A DNA stretch of 64,000 nt from Sphaerosporella brunnea (taxonomy: Eukaryota > Ascomycota > Pezizomycetes > Pezizales > Pyronemataceae): assembly GCA_008704415.1 (NCBI GenBank), contig VXIS01000017.1, forward strand, positions 1 through 64,000. The letters are read 5' to 3'. Numbering within the stretch: the first letter of the stretch is position 1; every line of letters begins with the position of its first letter. Shown here one piece after another: positions 58,023-64,000 of this stretch. The translations under genes and the position numbers were made by a program. The notes beneath the pieces were generated by a model. That model did no database searches. It was not told the origin of the DNA and worked only from the letters and a program-made list of their open reading frames with translations.

Positions 58023-60322
58023 TACCCCCAGAAAATCCAGTTGTCAAAGATGCCCCCAACTCCAAAAGGTCGAGTGCCAATTCGTATTTCAAAAACTCGA
58101 CACCATTACACGATGCCCGAAACCTCAGATCGCCGTGCTCGGGAAAAAAAAAAAAGGGAAAAGGAAATCCACTACCTATGAAAGTTGTTGCCTCCGTTGT
58201 CTGCAATGCAGCGGGCCATTACTTTAGGAAGCCGCGAGATCTCTCTGTTAATCTCTTCAATTGTGATGCGGTCCCATTCCTCCTGTAAAACCTCCTTCAT
58301 GCGGCTTAAAGTGGTTACTTTTTCGGAGCCTGTCCGCGTTTGGATGCGGGACATCATCAGCATCCAGATTCGCTCGATAGGGTTGAAATCTGGTGAGTTC
58401 GGCGGCCAGTCAACTTTGGCAGTAATCCCAGCCCTTTCGCGTTCACTGTTGGTGTACCAACAGTGGTGCCTTGCAGCATTATCCTCCATGAGAACAAACC
58501 CGGGATCTTCCTCGAGCAACCTTTTACAGGTAGGCCACAAAATTGGACGGCAAACATATTTGTTATATCGCCATGCGTCGATTCCCTTGCCATCGCCTTT
58601 GACGATCCGCTTGAGCTTATGTTTTTTGCCGCGGAAAGACTGGGTCGTCACAGGAGCTTTGGTGTTGGACGCCAATGCCGCCGCACGGATTTCGCGGGCA
58701 ATCCGAAGCTCCTTTTCCCGCAATTCAGCCCATTCTCGACTCTTCTTCCACTCAGCGTTGAGTCGATTTTCTTCTTCTTCAATTTGTTGGTTAATCTTAG
58801 CGATTTGTTCACGGGCTTCAACTTGCTCCGCCTCCGTTTCAGGGCTCCAGATGTAAAACGGACCCTATTTTAGTTAGCCAACGATCAACCTCAAGGGCTT
58901 GACGTTTTTACCTTACATCCCCACTTGATAAACCCCCAAACCATCACCGTCGCACGGTTTTTCTTTGTTGCGCCCCTACAGTCCTCCTCATACTGCTCTC
59001 CTTTCTCCCTCCATACGCGGGAGACTCCATATGTACCTCCAATCTCAATGGACATCTTAGCCGTGAAGCCATACCTCGCCCATTCCTTGTCCGGCAACCA
59101 GTCCTTTCTTTCTTGGCAATAGACCAACCGTTGGAGTTTGTCCTCTGCCTTCAGGATGAATTTGAAGTCCTCTCGGTAGGCTTTGATGCCGCGTTCGTGC
59201 AACGCCGCCAGGATTATTGTTTCGGAAACATTTTCAAATCGTGGGCCCGCCGTTTGCTTTATTTCCACCAGCGACATGTGCCTGGTAGCCCAATCGCGTT
59301 TAACAATGGCCACCAACTCATCTTTATCCACTTCTGTCAATTTTGGAGGGCGTCCAGTGGGAACGCCAGGTTTTGAAGCAGCCAGCAATTCCCCCAGCGG
59401 TACCTCTTCCTCAGCTACTAGTCGCTTCTCCGGGACCTCCGATGCTGTAGCATTGTGTACCAGCTCTGTCACATCGACAACGGTATTTGCAGGCTCGGCG
59501 ACGGGCTCGGCATTGGGCTCGGCGACCGCCTGGGCAGCGGCAGCCTCCGGGTCTACAATAGACAACTGATCCAGCGCCCCATCTATTCCCTCCAAAACAC
59601 TATCCGTCGCATTATGCGCAGGCTCGGCGCTTGCGGCTTCCGGCTCGGCAGTGATGCCGGGGATGAGAGCAGGCGCAGGCACCGGATCAGGTGCAGGGAC
59701 AGGTGCCGAAGCCATCCGTTCCTTCTCCCTCTGTTCCCTTTGTTTCTTCACAGCGTGTGCGCACACATCTTGGACGGTTGATTTGGGCACGTTGATTGCA
59801 CTCGCAATCTGCCGGATGGTGAGTGGATTGGCTCGGTCAAAGAACCGCAGTGCGATGATGGCACCACGCCGGCAAGGTGTGAGGGTTTTCCCTATTAACT
59901 ACCATAAGTTGCCATACTCTCTGCAGCTCAAGTAACCAGAAGTTGCCTCTTACCTGAGACGTTCTTCCGCTTGTCTGGCTTTGGGAACTGTGGTCGCATG
60001 ATGCTTGCTGAGGGACGGGCACGGGAGCGGGGTCGCAGTGCACAGAGATTTGGTGGGACGTGGGTTAGGGTTAGATTTTAACGTGTCCGGATCATTTCAG
60101 TCCAGTACTCTTCGCGCTGTCGCAGCAAATTACATCTCACCCACGCGCGGTTCTGGACTTCGCAGTAGGAAAATGGAAGTGGAAGCTCCTGTCGGAGTAG
60201 TCGGTCGTCAGCGGGAACGGGAGGAGACACAGTAGGCGTGGGTGGAAGGGTAGGCGACACACGGACTGGCACTCCACCCTTTGGAGTTGGGGGCATCTTG
60301 GACAACGGGATTTTCTGGGGTA
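58023..60322 (-). mobile_element. Tc1/mariner-like transposon C (about 2.3 kb)
   Basis: Inverted termini of about 65 bp with mismatches: CCCCCAGAAAATCCAGTTGT (from 58025) against the complement of 60258-60320 (CCCCAGAAAATCCCGTTGTC), both continuing through AAGATGCCCCCAACTCCAAA. TA at 58023-58024 and 60321-60322 is the expected target duplication. It carries one three-exon transposase gene. Its 5' noncoding part contains a telomere-like GGGTTAGGGTTAG at 60062-60074. Confidence 0.9.
58172..59999 (-). CDS. Tc1/mariner-like transposase with altered catalytic site
   Basis: DDE transposase of element C. Exons 59999-59954, 59891-58912 and 58864-58172 join to 572 residues with no stop or frameshift (introns 62 and 47 nt). 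An N-terminal helix-turn-helix region follows the start (GAIIALRFFDRANPLTIRQI, then ASAINVPKSTVQDVCAH). An Ala/Pro/Glu-rich linker is followed by a second DNA-binding-like region (RPPKLTEVDKDELVAIVKRD), and the catalytic domain includes MSIEIGGTYGVSRVWREKGE and GCKGPFYIWSPETE. Asp470 (LMEDNAARHH) and Glu506 (SPDFNPIERIW) are in place, 35 residues apart. The first Asp, normally in an FTDE-type motif, is replaced: residues 291-294 read FTAK, so Ala293 stands where Asp is expected. It is therefore probably inactive although its frame is intact. Confidence 0.88.
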
Positions 60323-60606
60323 TGGGCATCATTTCGCGCAAAAGTTGGGGGCATCTCAAACATTAACCGAAGGCAAAAAGAAAGTCGAATGCTCATCCCG
60401 AAGGAGGAAGAGGCCCCTCCTTTCAAAAACCTATACCATGGTACCACTGCGACAGATAAACATGCCTCACCAGCCAGCACTCGGTCACTATGTCAGGCCG
60501 CATATTCCAACAGTCGTATGTACTAGTACACATCACAACCCCAGTCCCAGCTCCAAGCTCCTCTTCCTCCTCCTCTGCAACTCAAATCCACCGCCCAATC
60601 GCCGCA

Positions 60607-61363
60607 ATGTCCAGCCCACCCCCGACAACGGCGGCCCAGCTCGACCCAACAGTAGCCAAAGTCCTCGACACGGCGCACGACAGCGACGACGAAGACGAGC
60701 TCCTGGCGGAGCTGGAACGCGAAGACGCGGCGCTCGACGGCTTCCGCGAGCGCCGGCTGCAGCAGCTACACGAAGAGTTTCAGCGTGCGGCTGTGCAGCG
60801 CAGCGACGGCACGGGCGGATACACGGAGTGTACAGATGAGAAGATGGTGATGGATATCACAACGTTTGTGTTTTCCCCGCACCCGCCCCCCCCCACCACA
60901 ATCATTCCGGTAACGACAATTATTGTGAACGATATCACTGCTGACAGAAAAAAAAAAAAAAAACAGAAGCACAAAATACAGCCTCGTCCACTTCCGTCAC
61001 GGCGATTTCCGCCGCTGCAAGCTGCTGGATTCGCACCTGGCCATGCTGGCGCCGAAGCACCCCGAGTGTAGGATTGTGCACGTCGACGTCGAGAAGGCGC
61101 CGTTTCTTGTCGAGCGTCTGCGCGTGCGCGTCTTGCCGTGTCTACTGGGCTTCCTGGGCGGCGAGAATAAAGGCCGCCTTGAGGGCTTTGAGAGATTGGG
61201 TAATACGGATAGTTTCCGGACTGTAAGGCTGGAGGAGGTGCTGGTTGGGTGGGGCGTGCTGGACCGCGTACGGTTCGGGGAGGATGGGGGTGTACTGGGT
61301 GAGGGAAGTTTGGTGGGAAAGAAACAAGAGGATGATGATGATGATGATGATGATTGGGATTGA
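60607..61363 (+). CDS. plp1: TXNDC9/Plp1-type thioredoxin-fold protein
   Basis: Phosducin-like protein of the PhLP3/TXNDC9 group, a cytosolic co-factor of the CCT chaperonin in tubulin and actin folding. Exons 60607-60863 and 60967-61363 join to 217 residues, close to the family length. The N-terminal helix is acidic (DSDDEDELLAELEREDAAL), followed by FRERRLQQLHEEF, DEKMVMDITT and, across the 103-nt intron, STKYSLVHFRHGDFRRCKLL, HVDVEKAPFLVERLRVRVLP and GFERLGNTDSFRT. The tail is a run of eight Asp. The 3' splice site is unusual: the acceptor follows 19 nt consisting almost only of A (AAAAAACAG) instead of a pyrimidine tract. An in-frame ATG at 60490 would add 39 low-complexity residues; 60607 fits relatives better. 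Confidence 0.88.
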
Positions 61364-61423
61364 GAGATTGAGGGATGTGATATCATTCATTAGTTTTTTG
61401 TTTGGCTATGGAGAGAAAGGGTG

Positions 61424-62334
61424 TTAGGCACCCCGGAACTCGTAGCGGAGATGCTCTAGCTCCCCGAAATTTACGGCTTCCATCGCTTTGCGCATCAAAT
61501 ACACTATTACTGCCATAACTGTTTCCATTCCACCATCAGTTTCCTCCAGCCTATGGGAGGGGGGGGGGGGGACTTACTGAAAGGAAGGGCGCATAGATAG
61601 TCCTCGCTATACAGCGGCTTCTCGCCAATCGCCCAGCTATGGCGCATCCACGTCCACATGCACATAATCGCCGAGATGACGATATTCATTCTCTGCATCT
61701 TCAACCAGAACGAACCGGGAGAGCGCAGCGACACATAGTCCTCGGTTCGCAGCATATCCGCGGGCGCGTCGCGGAAGCCCAAAATAACCGTCGGCACGCT
61801 TTTATACGAGATCAGCAGCGACGCCGCCGAGAAGAGGTCGGCGTTGAAGAGCCAGCCGTTCGAGGTCATGTAGTAGTATCTTATGGCGAAGAACATGATT
61901 GGTAGGAGTGTGAGCACCATGATAGCTTTCTGCGCTGGGCTGTTAGTCTTTTTTTTTTTTTGTTAGGGGAGGGAAAAGGTGCGGCGGACACAGTAGAATT
62001 CGTTGCGATGGATATCTTCCCGCCGGAGCTGCCGGATTAACTCTTCTTGCTGCTCTTCATCGAGACATAGTATGTCCTCACAGCGCTGGGCTGTATCGTC
62101 TACGAAGTCGCTGTATGTAAACACTTGTCGCATGCGCAGCGTGGAGAGTTTCGGCCAGCTGCTCCTCAGCTGTGGCGTTGGGTCGGCGGAGGAGCTGGAG
62201 CCGGAGCCTGGGTCGGCGGAGGAGCTGGAGCTGGAGCCTGGGTCGGCGGAGGAGCTGGAGCTGGAGCCTGGGTCGGCAGAAGAACTAGGGCCTACCACGG
62301 GGTCGGCAGAGGAGCTAGGGCCTGATGCCGACAT
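61424..62334 (-). CDS. multi-pass membrane protein, unassigned fungal family
   Basis: Exons 62334-61990, 61929-61578 and 61518-61424 join to 263 residues; introns 60 and 59 nt. The N-terminus (MSASGPSSSADP) contains about five SSSADP-type tandem repeats. The conserved-looking part starts near residue 70 (FVDDTAQRCEDILCLDEEQQ) with a helix ending RREDIHRNEFYC. Four hydrophobic segments follow: IMVLTLLPIMFFAIRYYYM, SLLISYKSVPTVILGF, MNIVISAIMCMWTWM and YLCALPFIMAVIVYLM. The C-terminus is NFGELEHLRYEFRGA. The second junction is supported by the extra membrane segment it restores; without it the frame enters a poly-Pro run made by an intron C run. The first intron's GTCCGC donor is weak. An in-frame ATG at 62418 is an alternative start. 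It converges on plp1 with 60 bp between stops. Function unknown. Confidence 0.72.
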
Positions 62335-62335
62335 G
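62190..62335. repeat. in-frame tandem repeat in the membrane protein gene
   Basis: About five units of 24-30 nt of the type GGGTCGGCGGAGGAGCTGGA, encoding Ser-rich SSSADP repeats at the protein's N-terminus. Unit lengths are multiples of 3, so copy-number change keeps the frame. Confidence 0.85.
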
Positions 62336-62811
62336 GTCAATAGGGGTTGTGGAGTTGTGGAGAGAGGTTGGAGCGGCAGGTGGGCAGCTTGGTCAGGTCG
62401 TCGTGTCGCCGGAAACAAAGAACGGCTACTGGAAGTTGCCGTTGAACTGGAGCTTCACGGTGAGAAAGGCTTGGCGGTATGCGTAATGACAGCCAGAGCG
62501 CTCCCCTTTGTTATTGAATTCGGTCAAAAGTTATGGTTCCACGGTGGAGAATGTGCCTTTTAATTTCATATACCGCCATATAATGAGGCCTTCCATCCGT
62601 AAGTTGTGGGTTTCTAATATCCTTCCAATCAGACGGTTGTACTAGTACAGAGCACTGCAGTCCGTCGAAGAGTATCTGGGGGTATATGCACCATGTGTAA
62701 TGTCCAGAAACGAATACAAAACCGTTCCAAAGCATTTGAGCGCAAAACCGGGAGTCTTGAAGGGAGAAGTTGAGGTTTCCGGTCCTCCTTCTCCGACCCA
62801 TGGTCTCCCAC
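62335..62811. other. intergenic, between two minus-strand genes
   Basis: Holds the 3' flank of rmp1 and the presumed promoter of the membrane protein. No gene seen. The 136-codon minus-strand frame 62511-62921 overlaps rmp1 in another frame and shows no domain. Confidence 0.5.
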
Positions 62812-63717
62812 TCAAAACAAGCCGCTAAAAAGATCGTCGATATCGTCGCCCTTCTTCTTCTGCTTTTTCTTCTTCTTTTCTGGCTCGGCTTCCAGCTTCC
62901 TCTTAAGCTTCCTTTCAGCACTGGAAGCCTCGGATTGTGGTTCGGATTGTCGTCTTCGGCCCTTTTCCTTTGTCTTTACAGCCATGACAGGTTCCACAGA
63001 GGATTGTGTCGCATCGCGTTCGGCTTTTGCCACAGCTGCAACTGCTGTCTTTGTCCCCTTGCTGGGCGGTGCTGGCCCGTCTTCAAGCTGTAGCTTGGAG
63101 GGGGCCTTTTCTCCTCGGTCTTCCACGCTGCGCATCTTACCCGGCACATCCTTCGCCTTGCCCGCCGCCTTAACGAGAGCCGCCCTCTCATATTCCGCCC
63201 TCGAAATCACTTCCCCAACCTCCGCCTCAGCTTTGCCGCGACCATACTCCTCTCTTGATATCACGACTCCCAGTTCCTCATCCAATTCCTGCAGTGCCTT
63301 CACAGTCGCCTCCTTCTTCTCCCTCTCCTTCTCCAGTTCCTCCCTGCTCGGCTTGATAACCTTCCACACCCTCGCCAGTACACCAACAAGCACCATGCCC
63401 AACGCCGCAAAGACTCTGCTGTCGATGACGGTTCTGAACGCGGCGTAAGCATTCGGCACGACCACGGACCGCATGAAAGCCATGCGGTCCTTGAATTTTG
63501 CGACGGCAGTATTGCGGTTGGGAGTAGTCTTCGCGCTCGTGATCATGTCGTGCTCAGCGAGGAGTTTGGTAAGGTTCCGTCGAAGCGTTGCGATCCATTG
63601 CCACCACTTGAGTAGGCGATGCTGGTTCTTATTGCGGTGGAAGAGGAGATGTAATAGATCCGATTCGTCGCGGAGGAGTTTTAGCTGCGTAGCGTCGAAG
63701 GGGGGTTTCGGCGGCAT
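62812..63717 (-). CDS. rmp1: RNase MRP subunit Rmp1
   Basis: Protein subunit specific to RNase MRP, the nucleolar ribonucleoprotein that processes pre-rRNA. Single exon, 301 residues, ATG 63717. The N-terminal helical domain carries the family signature LLHLLFHRNKNQHRLLKWWQ followed by LRRNLTKLL. A hydrophobic stretch (VFAALGMVLVGVLARVW) comes at about 107-123, then a charged middle, and a Lys/Glu-rich tail with basic clusters (KKKKKQKKKGDD) suiting nucleolar import. It ends DDIDDLFSGLF. It is divergent from the gene starting at 63848, with about 130 bp between the two ATGs, which probably share a promoter. Confidence 0.88.
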   Translation of the reverse strand: MPPKPPFDATQLKLLRDESDLLHLLFHRNKNQHRLLKWWQWIATLRRNLTKLLAEHDMITSAKTTPNRNTAVAKFKDRMAFMRSVVVPNAYAAFRTVIDSRVFAALGMVLVGVLARVWKVIKPSREELEKEREKKEATVKALQELDEELGVVISREEYGRGKAEAEVGEVISRAEYERAALVKAAGKAKDVPGKMRSVEDRGEKAPSKLQLEDGPAPPSKGTKTAVAAVAKAERDATQSSVEPVMAVKTKEKGRRRQSEPQSEASSAERKLKRKLEAEPEKKKKKQKKKGDDIDDLFSGLF

Positions 63718-63847
63718 GTTGTGTCATGATATCTAAAGTGTGAAGAAAAGTGGTGATCTAGCACATGTGAGGCTTGGCGAGTCATGCACGGGCCCCCACG
63801 CGATGCTGAACTTTTTTTCTCGTCACTTTTGTTTCAACGCAATCGCC

Positions 63848-64000
63848 ATGAACGTCGCCACACTGTCACGACGGCTGCTACGGCCCACGTTGCGTTCCCC
63901 CTACCGGATCGTGGTGCCTCGGTATCGAGGGCTGGCTACACTTTCTCAAGGGTTGAGGTGGGCTCTTCCTTCCTCCTTCTCCTCCCACACTGACCATGCC
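63848..64000 (+). CDS. probable mitochondrial protein, 5' part only
   Basis: Open from ATG 63848 to the window edge. The first 30 residues (MNVATLSRRLLRPTLRSPYR) are rich in Arg, Leu and Ser and free of acids, as in a mitochondrial presequence, with a possible cleavage region at RGLATLS. A GTGGGC at 63957 could be an intron donor, after which the rest would be intronic. The mature protein lies outside the window, so its identity cannot be given. Confidence 0.55.
   Translation, partial: MNVATLSRRLLRPTLRSPYRIVVPRYRGLATLSQGLRWALPSSFSSHTDHA

Overview
The window looks like a chromosome segment from a filamentous ascomycete (Pezizomycotina). The coding exons are split by short GT-AG introns, mostly 45-70 nt, with CTAAC/CTGAC-like branch sites. 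The gene set is fungal: a Cdc25-type RasGEF with an SH3 domain, the exportin Cse1, tuberin (Tsc2), a phospholipase D, the arginine-specific carbamoyl-phosphate synthetase small subunit with an arginine attenuator peptide in its leader, a TXNDC9/Plp1-type protein and the RNase MRP subunit Rmp1. I cannot name the species.

Layout. 1-8737 has no gene I can support, only simple repeats and low-complexity DNA. 8738-12582 (+) is the RasGEF (4 exons). 12583-15689 holds three inverted-repeat (MITE-like) elements. 15690-18911 (-) is Cse1 (7 exons). 19401-23000 holds more MITEs and a broken DDE transposon copy (A). 24134-28838 (+) is Tsc2 (2 exons). 28839-34599 has no clear gene but contains a 43-bp minisatellite with higher-order structure and a hairpin-rich repeat that also occurs at 2886. 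34600-40138 is a composite region bounded by a perfect 63-bp inverted repeat: a 34-bp minisatellite, a DDE transposon (B) inserted into it at a TA, and a small coiled-coil gene. 41561-45348 (+) is phospholipase D (8 exons). 45608-46393 (-) is an AT-hook protein. 46394-55407 is about 9 kb without a confident gene. 55408-57253 (+) is the split arginine attenuator uORF followed by the Cpa1 gene. 57901-60322 is a MITE next to a Tc1/mariner-like element (C) whose transposase is open throughout but lacks the first catalytic Asp. 60607-64000 is a compact group: Plp1/TXNDC9 (+), a multi-pass membrane protein (-), Rmp1 (-) and the start of a probable mitochondrial protein (+).

The genes are unrelated housekeeping functions, not a cluster: Ras and TOR signalling (RasGEF, Tsc2), nuclear transport (Cse1), lipid signalling (phospholipase D), arginine synthesis (Cpa1) and RNA processing (Rmp1). 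Splice sites for every multi-exon gene below were placed by reading the sequence and checking that the frame joins and restores conserved family sequence; they were not checked against transcripts.

The points most worth a second look are the attenuator peptide assembled from three exons including a 13-nt microexon, the nested composite at 34600-40138 with its exactly readable TA insertion site, two MITE families sharing one internal module, and the hairpin-rich dispersed repeat.
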